Part shown: positions 20,321 through 28,769 of the stretch, piece after piece
Numbering within the stretch: position 1 is the stretch's first letter
How the letters are laid out: each line of letters opens with the position of its first letter
NCBI GenBank assembly: GCA_014904985.1
Contig: MU129024.1
Location: 135,368 to 199,367, forward strand
Direction: 5' to 3'
Origin: Hydnum rufescens UP504
Taxonomy: Eukaryota > Basidiomycota > Agaricomycetes > Cantharellales > Hydnaceae
Length of the DNA: 64,000 bases
Notes under the pieces: model-generated
Databases searched by the model: none
The model's input: the letters and a program-made list of their open reading frames with translations, nothing else
Told to the model about the DNA's origin: nothing
Translations under genes and position numbers: made by a program

Positions 20321-22435
20321 TAGCACCACACACCCACTAGGGCGGGTGTGTGGTACTGTCCATACAAATCAAAAAGAAAAAAAAAGTACTACTTAGTAGC
20401 ACCACACACCCACTTGGGCGGGTGTGTGGTGCCATCCCTCAAAATTTAAAAAAAAAAAGGATTGAGTAGCACCACACACACCCGCTAGGGCGAGTGTGTG
20501 GTACGGGGGGCTGGGCTTGGTGATTCACCATTGGGCGGGTCGTTGGGACGAGTTGCAGGTCGCGGGTTGCAGGTTGTCGTTTTGGGGGCTTCAATTTGGA
20601 TCCTAAAATAATAGCGTACATTAGTAAAAAAAAAGTTGAAGTGATGCAAAGGAGCAGCTTGGGCCGCTCCTTTTGTGTCGCTGTACATATAAAAATCTAA
20701 AAAAAAACCTGCACACCCGCCAAAGTGGGTGTGGTACTGATTTTGCGCCCGGATCGCGTGCTTTGTACTCAGTTTGCGCATGGGGGGTGTCCGTTGGGGT
20801 GGGTTGTCGTTTCAGGAGCCTTGATTTGATTCCTAGAATGATAGTGTATGTTAGTAAAAAAATTTTGAAGTGATGCAAAAGGAGCAGCTTGCGCTGCTCC
20901 TTTTGCGTCGCTGTACGCATAGAAATTGAAAAAAAAAACCTTGTAGTACCACACACCCACCGAAGTGGGTGTGTGGTACTCATTTGTACCATGGTCACGC
21001 ATTCGGATTTGCGTATGGGGGCTGGTTGTCGTTTGGCGAGTGGTTCGTTTGTGGGTTTCCATTCTCGTGTGTTTTTTCGGCAGGTGTCATGGGTCTTGAT
21101 TGGGGGTTGGTTGGGTTGTAGGATCAGAGAAAACCTAGGAATAAATAATGGGTTAGTAAAAGAGAAGAAACAACAAAACAAAAGCCACACAAAAGGAGCA
21201 GCATATGCTGCTCCTTTTGTGCGATTGTACTTACCCTGAATTACCACACACCCGCCTGAAGCGGGTGTGTGGTTCGTCTGGGGTCCTGTCGCATTGCGTC
21301 GTCTGTTCCCGTTCCCGGGTTTCGTTTGGCGGGTGCATTGTCATTTCCGAGTGGGGGGTTCGTTTGCCAGCTCGGGCAAAACCTAGAATAATATGATAAA
21401 TGATGTGTTAGTTAAAAATTAAAATGAAAAATGAATGCAAAAAGAGCAGCCCTTGCTGCTCTTTTTGCGTTGTTGGGGGTGTACTATATCACTTACCTTT
21501 TGTAGAACCACACACCCGCTATCGCAGGTGTGTGGTTCGTGCGGTTCGGTGTCCCTTATTTGATGCGCCGCGGTTCGGGGAGGGGGAGGTGGCTTCGCGG
21601 GCCTTCATTTGTGGTAACGATAGCCTAGAAGACTGCATTATTAGTCAAAAAATTTAAACCAGCGCAAAAAGAGCAGCAGGTGCTGCTCTTTTTGTGCCGT
21701 TGCGGGTACCCAACATTACTTACCTTGCATAGAACCACACCCGCTATGGTGGGTGTGTGGTTCTATGGGTTTGGGGTTGGCTCGTGTCTTCGTTTGGCGC
21801 GTCGTCGTTCATTGGTTTGGTTTGGGGGGCTGGTCATCGTTTCGGGGGTGATTCATTTCGCCGATCTTCATTTGTGGCAGCCTAGAAGAAAAGATGTATT
21901 AGTTAAATAATAATAACCAGCGCAAAAAGAGCAGCACTTGCTGCTCTTTTTGCACCGTTGTGGGTACCCAACGTTACTTACCTTGTATAGAACACACACC
22001 CACCATAGCGGGTGTGTGGTTCTACGGGTTTGGGGTCGGCTCAGTGTCTTCGTTTGGCACGTCATTTGTTGGTTTCGTTTTGGGGGCCAGTCATCGTTTC
22101 GGGGGCGATTCGTTTCGCCAATCTTCATTTGTGGCAGCCTAGAATAAAAGATGTATTAGTTAAATAATAATAACTGGCGCAAAAAGAGCAGCACTTGCTG
22201 CTCTTTTTGCGCTGTTGGGGTGCACAAGGTAACTTACATTATATAGAACCACACACCTGCCGCAGTGGGTGTGTGGTTCCTGGGGCCTCCCATTGGGTGT
22301 CTGTTGCCGGTTCTGGTTTGGCTCTTGCCGTTCGGGTTCTCGTAAACCTGAACAGTGACTAAATAATAAAAGCTACGTTAGTATAAGACTTCAAAATGGC
22401 GCAAAAAGAGTAGCTTTCACTACTCTTTTTGCGCC
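20321..22435 (-). repeat. Left arm array: minus-strand mini-exon/mini-intron units with hairpins
   Basis: Hairpin 1 (CCACACACCCGC..GCGGGTGTGTGG) occurs near 20,321, 20,397, 20,463, 20,708, 20,943, 21,239, 21,506, 21,729, 21,987, 22,244 and 22,467. Hairpin 2 (GCAAAAAGAGCAGC..GCTGCTCTTTTTGC or variants) occurs at 20,646, 20,875, 21,188, 21,437, 21,662, 21,922, 22,177 and 22,398. On the minus strand each hairpin 1 is followed by a donor (AAG|GTAAGT or GTGAGT near 21,229, 21,492, 21,719, 21,975, 22,228 and 22,457). Hairpin 2 follows, then CTAAC/CTAAT and an acceptor TTCTAG (near 20,603, 20,838, 21,141, 21,388, 21,630, 21,887, 22,138 and 22,345). Units are about 220-260 bp. The two units nearest the end have degenerate donors. 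Confidence 0.85.
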
Positions 22436-23247
22436 CTTGTATCTACTGAAACAAAAACTCACCTTAGGACCACACACCCGCAGCAGCGGGTGTGTGGTCA
22501 TGTCCGTGCCTTTCTGGGCCATTTGTTGAGTGTGGCTGCATAGTTGCACAATTCAATGCCGGCAATTGCCGGTCATTAAAAAGCGCCGAAGTGTAGTGCC
22601 ACGAGCAGAATACATATTGATAACAAGTATATAGATGTAGAATCAATACTATATAATACATATTTGTCCAAACAAGCAAAGAAGATGATGATAATGAGTC
22701 AGAGCTCAAATAAGGCACAATATGCCTAATTGAAGAGTGGATTGAGCCACTTCTATGGGTCATAATTGGCCCAAATATAGATATAATGATGGTATATGCG
22801 AATCCCTACATGGGGGACCAGGTATATTGGACGATTCTGGCATTTTTCAATTTTTCACGCCTTCAATTCCCTAAATAGGGAATTGAAGGCGCGAAAAATT
22901 GAAAAACGCCAGAATTGCCCAATATACCTGGTCCCCATGTAGGGTACATATATCTCACCAATATATTTAAATTTGAGCCGATTCTGAACCATAGAAATCG
23001 CCCAATCCACTTTGCAATCTTCATGCCTTAGTGAACTCTGACTCATTGTCATGGTCTCTTTATTTCCTTTCGACAAATATTAATTATATGGTATTTATTT
23101 TACATTTAGTCACTTGCTACTAATTCATACTGTAGTCGTGGCGCTGGACACTTGGGTGCTTTTTGGATGCTGGCAATTGCTGGCGTTGAGTTGTGTTTCT
23201 TTCTCGCAACCACCACCTAACAGGAAAACCACCCAAAGAAGGAAAGA
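22436..23247. repeat. Central inverted repeat of the foldback element
   Basis: The dyad is CCTTCAATTCCCTA-AA-TAGGGAATTGAAGG (22,860-22,889). On either side, blocks pair in inverse: GGGGACCAGGTATATTGG, a TGASTCA site (22,695-22,701 and 23,039-23,045), GCCGGCAATTGCCGG-like sequence, and the first hairpin 1 at about 390 bp from the centre. No ORF spans it. If transcription starts here and runs outward both ways, each arm would be read in its splice-competent direction (inference). Read-through across it would give a long hairpin RNA. Confidence 0.78.
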
Positions 23248-25009
23248 TGACCACACACCCGCCGATGCAGGTGTGTGGTCACAAGGTGAGTTTTTTTTTA
23301 TCATAGTAGATACAACAGCGCAAAAAGAGCAGCGAAAGCTGCTCTTTTTGTGCTGCTTTGAACTTGTTTACTAACACAATACCTTTCATATAGATCGTGA
23401 CCTGGTCCTAGGGACCAGTTGAAAATCAGCCAAACGACGAGGACCCAACCTGCCAGGGCGCAAACAGGACCATGCCAAGCAACAATACAAGAAGGAAGAC
23501 CATGACAACACGACAAACGCAACAAACGTGACGAGCGCAACCAACGTGACCAACACAACCAACGCAACCAACGCAACCAATGCGACCAACACGACCAATG
23601 CAACTAACGCGACGAGCACGACGAGCACGACCAATGTGAGCAACGTGACGAGCACGACCAACGCGACCACGACAGACGACAACGCGCCCAGTGAATGGCC
23701 GCACGAACCCCACACCCGCTACAGCAGGTGTGTGGTTCTCTATGAGATGAGTCCCCCCCCCCTCTAATATATCCAGCCGTGCAAAAAGAGCAGCGAAAGC
23801 TGCTCTTTTTGCGCTGGTTTTCATTTCTCACTAATGTAAATATTTTTTCTAGGTTATCCCCTGCCCTACAACCAACGAAATGAAGAGAAGAACCACCCAA
23901 CAAAGAACGAGCGGAATGGAGCCCTGCCAAATGAACCCCAACCCCCCCCCAAAACGACAGCCCGTGACATGAACGCACGCCAAAACCCACATGCTAAACG
24001 AAAAGCATGCGAGTGAAGAAGGACCATCACACAAAACGACGTGGAGCTAACAAGTGGCCCCAGGAACCACACACCCGCTGTGGCAGGTGTGTGGTACTTC
24101 AAGATAAGTGTTTATTGTTTATTTTTTTTTATTTTTGTGGCACAAGAAGAGCAGCGTAAGCTGCTCTTCTTGCGATGCTTTAATATTTAACTAACCTGTT
24201 CATTTTTCTAGATATTGAACTTGAACCCCATGACACCAAACCCATGGAGCGAAACCCGCGATGCCCAACCCGCCGAATGATGGCCCGCGACGCCAAACCT
24301 GCCGAACGGAGGTCCGTGATGTCAAACCTGCTGAACAAAGGCCCGCCCCCCATGAATGAAACTGCGAAACGACTGATGACTGACATGAACCCGCGAACTG
24401 GGCCGCACAGGAAAATAGGGAGCCACACACCCGCTGTGGCGGGTGTGTGGTACTCTAAGATAAGCTTGTTTTCATTTTTTGTGGCGCAAGAAGAGCAGCA
24501 TAAGCTGCTCTTCTTGCGATGCTTTGATGTTTAACTAACACCCTTATTTTCTAGATCTCGAACCCCGCACGAACCCCCGACGCCAAACCCGCGACCTGAA
24601 ACCCTGCGACCGAAGCCCGTGACCTGAAGCCCCGTGACCCCAAACCCACCAAACGAAACAAAACCCCGTGAATGAAACCATGAACGTGCAAGTACCACAC
24701 CCGCTGCGGCGGGTGTGTGGTACTCTCAAGGTAAGTCTTTCTTTCTGGAGCTACAATCGCGCAAGAAGAGCAGCCATGGGCTGCTCTTCTTGCTCTTCAC
24801 TACATTAAAGTAACACATCTTTTATTTTAGGTGACAAAATAGCCTCCCCCCCGAATAAGCCCCTGCGAGATGTGCGCACTGGGCCCCACGCAAATGGGCA
24901 AACGGGCCCATACAAACGCGTGAGCTAGGCCCGGGGTGATCATTTACGGTATGAATTTTCATTTTGCTACAAGTGCGCAAGAAGAGCAGCCTGTGGCTGC
25001 TCTTCTTGG
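23248..25009 (+). repeat. Right arm array: plus-strand mini-exon/mini-intron units with hairpins
   Basis: Hairpin 1 occurs near 23,248, 23,704, 24,064, 24,419 and 24,689. Hairpin 2 occurs at 23,317, 23,781, 24,140, 24,485, 24,761 and 24,976. Plus-strand donors follow hairpin 1: AAG|GTGAGT (23,286), GAG|ATGAGT (about 23,743), AAG|ATAAGT (24,103), AAG|ATAAGC (24,461), AAG|GTAAGT (24,731). Branch plus acceptor: ACTAAC..CATATAG (to 23,392), ACTAAT..TTTCTAG (to about 23,853), ACTAAC..TTCTAG (to about 24,212), ACTAAC..TTTCTAG (to about 24,554), GTAAC..TTTTAG (to about 24,830). Three donors have G to A at the first intron base. Mini-exons range from about 150 to 360 bp. Confidence 0.83.
23526..23692 (+). 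repeat. ACCAACGCA-type minisatellite in a mini-exon (Asn/Thr/Ala-rich if translated)
   Basis: The second plus-strand mini-exon of the right arm contains about 165 bp of 9- and 18-bp imperfect repeats (ACCAACGCAACCAACGTG..). In the open plus frame it would give an Asn-Ala-Thr-Asn rich run. Other mini-exons also repeat short words (AACGAAACC, CCCGCGA) but do not keep a common frame. A coding role is not supported. Confidence 0.6.
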
Positions 25010-25197
25010 GTGCATGGGTCCCCACTGGGTGAGCCTAGTGTATATAATAATAATCAATAAATAAATAATCCTAATGGCTAGGGGCCCCAGGGGCCCCTGG
25101 GCTGCTTGACCAGCCCCCTTGACTGAATTGCAGGGGCCCCTGGGGCCCCCCGGGTCTGATATCTAGTTAGAGCATATAAATGCAACCCTTGAAATAT

Positions 25198-25668
25198 CTA
25201 GTTAGATACCGATAATTGGCTGACCAGGCTGATGACAGATGTAGCTGGTCCGCTACTTTGACGAGAGTCCTGGGGAGTGCCTCGGGAAGTGTGCATGGCA
25301 AGATCACGATACGTAGGCCTAGTATACTTTACGGACCTTGGACATTCCTTAAGTACGTTTTCAGGTTCATTTAGCTGTAGGTCTGAGTGATCACGGCATG
25401 GCAGGTGGCCAGGTTTCCAGGCCGTTCTTGTGAGGCTGGAAGCAGTGGAGTCTGGACTACTGCCAGATCCTAGACTGGATCTGGCCCAGTCCCTGGAAGT
25501 GAAGTCTAGAGCTTCGTTATTTTTTGGGGGAGTGACCACCCCTTTTGAGGTATCCACCCTGGTTAAGAGGGGGCTGCGAATCTTCGACGATAACATATCA
25601 TAGGCTTGGTCAAGTATAGGCGAAATGAGTGTTGAGCCCCAGATACGGGTTCTTACACACTCCACCAG
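25198..25668 (-). CDS. Chromovirus leader ORF next to the 5' LTR
   Basis: The frame runs out of the 5' LTR through the primer-binding region and stays open to 25,198 (..ISLVSQLSVSN). An internal start at MLSSKIRSPLLTRVD gives about 125 residues, with SRDWARSSLGSGSSPDSTAS and PRSVKYTRPTYRDLAM. No domain is recognised. It probably joined the 19,189-19,959 ORF before the foldback element landed between them, as the start of Gag. Confidence 0.45.
   Translation of the reverse strand: MVECVRTRIWGSTLISPILDQAYDMLSSKIRSPLLTRVDTSKGVVTPPKNNEALDFTSRDWARSSLGSGSSPDSTASSLTRTAWKPGHLPCRDHSDLQLNEPENVLKECPRSVKYTRPTYRDLAMHTSRGTPQDSRQSSGPATSVISLVSQLSVSN
25652..25668 (-). other. Putative primer-binding site of the chromovirus
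   Basis: Immediately downstream of the 5' LTR on the minus strand (LTR ends ..GAATTAACA) the sequence is CTGGTGGAGTGTG. Ty3/gypsy elements prime minus-strand DNA with a tRNA pairing at a TGG-initial site, and TGGTGGAGTG fits that position and start. The tRNA was not identified. Confidence 0.5.
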
Positions 25669-26181
25669 TGTTAATTCGGTAGAGTCCGAATTAGGTTTGG
25701 GGCGGTTAAGCAGTCCCGGCAGGGGTTCCGGATTGGGCTTTGGTCCATGTTTACCTTCGACAGGTTTGCGTGTTAGTTCGAAGGTAGGGTCTGGGAATGT
25801 TCTAGGATGGGTCTTTAGACGTAGGTCCATAGGTCCGGGTTTTGCCATGACATTAGAAATAAGAGTAAAGTTCTGTGGTAAGGTCATGCAGTGCGAGAAT
25901 CGCAGTGTACTGTTCCAGTACACTGTGGGTAGCAGCCAAGTGAGTGGAAAAAGATGCATTTCCGGATCTTCCCATGGCTAGCTATTCGAGTCTACTTACG
26001 TAAACAGATACAAATCTAGCTAAAGCCGGGGCAGCACCAAACTCCTGTGGAGAAGCTTTCCACTGGAGTGTTTGAGAAGAAAAGGGAAAAAGGAAGTAAG
26101 AAAGGAGGGAATACATTGGTTCATAGTAGTAGTGACGTTTTAATAGGGCCGAGTGCCAGTCAGACTAATATCCCACTAACA
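25669..26181 (-). repeat. Chromovirus 5' LTR (right)
   Basis: This 513-bp copy, TGTTAATTCGG..CCCACTAACA, is followed by the target duplication GTCTG at 26,182-26,186. Compared with the other LTR it has one extra G (AGCCGGGGCAG) and 11 CpG transitions. At one site the two LTRs read CCAG and CTGG, complementary decay products of an ancestral CCGG. It should carry the element promoter, but no clear TATA was picked out. Confidence 0.94.
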
Positions 26182-26186
26182 GTCTG

Positions 26187-26232
26187 CCTTGCCACCACAC
26201 ACTTGGCTCAGAAGTGCACTGTTGCACTCTGA
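26187..26232 (+). pseudogene. Ngaro-like ORF1, 3' end after the chromovirus
   Basis: Resumes right after GTCTG with the last codons of ORF1 (LATTHLAQKCTVAL, stop at 26,230-26,232). This matches 39,806-39,854 of copy 2. It completes the second Cys/His cluster of the gag-like protein. Confidence 0.88.
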
Positions 26233-26680
26233 GTCCCCTATAACTCCTCTGTGTGCAGATGCCTTCACTTCTGCCCTTGACCATGCTCACTTATCCCTTC
26301 ATTATCCCACTCTTGTTCATAACATTATTCATGGTTTCCCAATTGGGTTGGATATGCCTCCCATTTCTGTCACATTCCTTCCCCCCAATCACTACAAAAC
26401 CTCCGAAGAAGATCAGATTATACAGGCCAAACTGGACAAGGAAGTGGCACTTGGGCACATGTCTGGCCCTTTCACTGTCCAGCAGGCTGAACAATTCTAT
26501 GGGGGTTCTTTCCAGACTGCTCCTCTGGCCATTGTCCCAAAACCAGGTGATGGTCCAGATCACTGACGGATGGTCCAAAATCTCTCCTTCCAGGATCAGT
26601 TTGGCATGTCTGTCAATGACTTTATTGATTCTGATGATTTCCCCACCACTTGGGGGACAGCTCAGATTATGGCTGAGTGG

Positions 26681-26926
26681 GTGAGTGTCCCATCCTTTAT
26701 CCTTTGGTGTTTGCCTTTGGCACACCCAACATGTCCTTTTTTGGAATGTTGTCCTTTAAGGCATTGTCTTTGGCATGTTGGCCTTGGGGTGTTAGCCTCT
26801 GGCTCACCTCGCATTCCTTGAATGCATTGTCTTTTGGGCATGCCTGACATGGCCTCTGTCATCCTGTCCTTGGTTTTGGGCCTTTCCAAATTGCCTTCCT
26901 TGGTGCTTACTGTACCTGCTCAATAG
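26681..26926 (+). other. Spliceosomal intron inside Ngaro-like RT (copy 1)
   Basis: The 246-bp insert starts GTGAGTGTCC and ends CTGCTCAATAG. It sits between GAG TGG and GTG GCT, so splicing leaves MAEWVASCPPGAQ in frame, a continuous RT domain. The copy at 40,303-40,547 is one base shorter and otherwise nearly identical. It contains repeated TTGGCATGTTGGCCTT-like words and stops in the RT frame. Confidence 0.8.
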
Positions 26927-28022
26927 GTGGCTTCTTGCCCTCCTGGGGCCCAAGCTGCTCAGCTTGATTTTGCTGCTGCCTATCATCAGATGGCTGTTTT
27001 TCATGCACACCAGCCTTTTCTTGCTGTTATGACCTCTCTGGGAATTTTCCTCAATCACTGCAATCCCTTTGGCCTCTCCTCTGCTGCAGGGACCCTTGGT
27101 GTTGCCACAGATGCCACTCTCAATATCATTCGGGCCAACCTTCCAGTTCCTTTCTTCATCAAGTGGGTGGATGACCTCTTACCAACCCGCATACCAGTAT
27201 CTGAATCCCCCCCTGGGGTCTACCAATACTCATACGAGCTCATCAACATTATCACAATTGTAAAGTCCCTCAGTTGGCTATTCAATGATATCAAGACCAA
27301 AGATTTTGCTTCAACTGTTGTCTATGTAGGGTTTCAATGGGACCTTGCAAACAAGCATGTCTCACTGCCTGAAAAGAAGTGGTTGAAGCATCTCCAGAAG
27401 CTGTTGGATGTTTTGTCCATTATTGATACTACTCATTGCTTGTGGCTTGAACCATTGGTCAATCTCCAAGGTTCCCTTGCACATATCTGTTTCATCTATC
27501 ACGACAGTCACTCCAGGATGCCATCTCTTCACCATTTCATTGCATCTTTCAGTGCCAATATTTTCATCTCTCACTTCCCCCCCCCCACACCTCCTCACAG
27601 ATTTGACTTGGTGGCAGGTGGCCTTGGAGTCACCCAACTTTTTGCGCCCTATTGGATTCCAACCAATTGTCAATCTTGACATCTATGTTGATGCCTCCAC
27701 CTCTTGGGGTATCAGTCTGGTTGTTGGGTTCCTTTGGCATGCCTGGCAGCTCCTCCCAGGCTGGCAGGCTGAGGGTTGCAAAATTGGATGGGCAGAGAGC
27801 ATTGCCTTGGAATTTGCTGTCATGGAGGCAGCAGCATGCAGCTTACATGATGTTCATGTTCTTGTTCACAGTGACAATAAAGGTTCCATTGGTCAATACA
27901 TCCATGGCTGGAGCCGCAACCCCTTCATCAATGAATCCATCATATGCACTTCCTCAATCACAAGGGATGCAAACTTTGATATCCTCCTTGAATATGTCAA
28001 ATCATCAGAGAATTGCGCTGAT

Positions 28023-28663
28023 TGTCAGGGTTTGTCCCTTACTCCGGTCCACTCTGGTCCACTCTGGTCCACTCTGGTCCACTCCGGTCCTTGTCCAGGT
28101 TTGTCCCTTACTCCGGTCCACTCCAGATCACTCCGGTCCTTGTCCACCCACCTCCAGTCCAGTTCTCCGCTTAGTTCCTTCGCCCAAGTCCACTTTGCTT
28201 CTGGCTTGATTCTGGTTTGACTCCGATCCAACCCTATCGTGGTTTCATTTCCCTTTCATTCCCCATTGCTTCCGGTTTGTCCCCTGGGTGAGTTCCTGTT
28301 CCTGTTCCTGTCCCCCTTGTAACCACCCACAGTTTAGTGATCACTCCCCCATAGTATAGTCATCATGTATAAGTAGTCCAAGAGCGAAGTCCAGAGACCC
28401 CAGCTTTGGTCTCTCAGGATTTCCGCTGTTACTCCGGACTACAGCTCCGAGTATCATCCAGTTGACTCCACGAGCTTAAGGACCACTGTGCTCATTTCCG
28501 CCTAGTCCCTTCCGGGCTGCTGGACCACTCCTCCGACATCCCTAACCTCCTTATCTCATTCTTGCCCAGATTCTTGCAGACTTAGCCGGACTTACACCGG
28601 ACTTAGCTGGAATTATTTGTGTTTACATTTGTTTGGTGCCCTTGTCGCAGTGTGGCCCTGACA
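28023..28663 (+). mobile_element. Solo LTR (TGTCAGGG family) inside Ngaro-like RNase H
   Basis: This 641-bp block, TGTCAGGGTTTG..GTGGCCCTGACA, is flanked by CTGAT at 28,018-28,022 and 28,664-28,668. The other Ngaro copy has the uninterrupted CGCTGATGCAGCC at the same place. It belongs to the family of 17,515-18,128. Near the start, four to five tandem ~10-bp repeats of CCACTCTGGT occur (28,048-28,100). A likely terminus region reads TTGGTCTCTCAGGATTTCCG, also seen in the other family copy. Confidence 0.93.
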
Positions 28664-28769
28664 CTGATGCAGCCTCGTGTGGGGTGCTGCCAGATGATGC
28701 CTCTCATCTGCCTTGCATCTTCTGGATCCCGGAAGCTTTAACATGCTTCTTACATGATGTTTAATAGTG

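Larger units (their letters stand above)
19967..25207. mobile_element. Foldback-type element: palindrome made of alternating hairpin/mini-intron arrays
   Basis: A 5.24 kb insertion in the chromovirus. The ends form ~46-bp inverted repeats: left 19,967-20,012 (TCTAGTTAGATATT..), right 25,162-25,207 read in reverse (ATCTAACTAGATATT..). Both share TTGCATTTATAT and TCTAACTAGA, followed by GGGGCCCC blocks. The whole is an imperfect palindrome centred near 22,874, with arms of 2.9 and 2.3 kb. Each arm is a tandem array of two alternating hairpins. Long inverted repeats built from tandem subrepeats are the definition of foldback elements. No transposase is visible. The target duplication is unresolved. 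Confidence 0.85.
7426..26181 (-). mobile_element. Ty3/gypsy chromovirus, 18.8 kb with nested insertions, inserted in Ngaro ORF1
   Basis: The element is bounded by near-identical LTRs (7,426-7,937 and 25,669-26,181) with TG..CA ends and a GTCTG target duplication. Coding runs on the minus strand: leader ORF (25.7-25.2 kb), gag (20-17.3 kb), protease (17.3-16.5), reverse transcriptase (16.4-15.2), RNase H (14.05-12.9), integrase (12.8-11.7) with chromodomain (10.09-9.73), and an extra ORF region (9.7-7.95). Secondary insertions lie at 10,113-11,710, 14,064-15,235, 17,515-18,128 and 19,967-25,207. Without them it is about 10 kb. Stops, an RT active-site change and the insertions make it inactive. 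Confidence 0.93.
26189..28765 (+). pseudogene. Ngaro-like reverse transcriptase-RNase H (copy 1), with intron and insertions
   Basis: The N-terminal part (PKPGDGPDH-stop-RMVQNLSFQDQFG) ends at MAEW. An intron at 26,681-26,926 (GTGAGT..CAATAG) joins to VASCPPGAQAAQLDFAAAYHQM, the first catalytic Asp. FGLSSAAGT, FFIKWVDDLLPT (VDD box) and FQWDLANKHVSLP follow. RNase H comes next: NLDIYVDASTSWG, ESIALEFAVMEAA, VLVHSDNKGSIGQYI and SSEN.AD. A one-base insertion in a C-run near 27,590 shifts the frame, and the solo LTR splits it at 28,022. The DIRS-group RT copies the element RNA into a circular DNA. Confidence 0.88.

Noticed and set aside
20321..22435. Rho-independent terminators in series
   Set aside because: Hairpin 2 looks like a stem followed by T-runs, but this is a fungal genome. 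The hairpins sit between donor and acceptor sites rather than at gene ends.
23528..23767. Asn/Thr-repeat protein
   Set aside because: The frame is open only because of a short tandem repeat, starts inside a predicted mini-exon and ends in the hairpin. No conserved frame exists in other units.
24244..24534. Arg/Met-rich ORF in the right arm
   Set aside because: It runs through a hairpin and a predicted intron, and neighbouring units do not share the frame.
20321..25009. CRISPR-like array
   Set aside because: The repeats are palindromic and regularly spaced, but units are 220-460 bp with diverged spacers, in a eukaryotic genome and inside a transposon. No cas genes are present.
19930..25230. 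Foldback element as one giant intron of chromovirus gag
   Set aside because: The flanks can be read as GTATCTAAC..CAG, but the terminal inverted repeats and palindrome identify an insertion. A 5 kb intron is implausible here.
26564..26566. Programmed TGA readthrough in Ngaro-like RT
   Set aside because: Both copies have it, but TGA at a former CGA is expected from CpG decay and no readthrough context is evident.
26253..26684. Hydrophobic 143-codon ORF (also at 39,875-40,306)
   Set aside because: It is an out-of-frame shadow of the Ngaro-like reverse transcriptase, identical in both copies because the DNA is.
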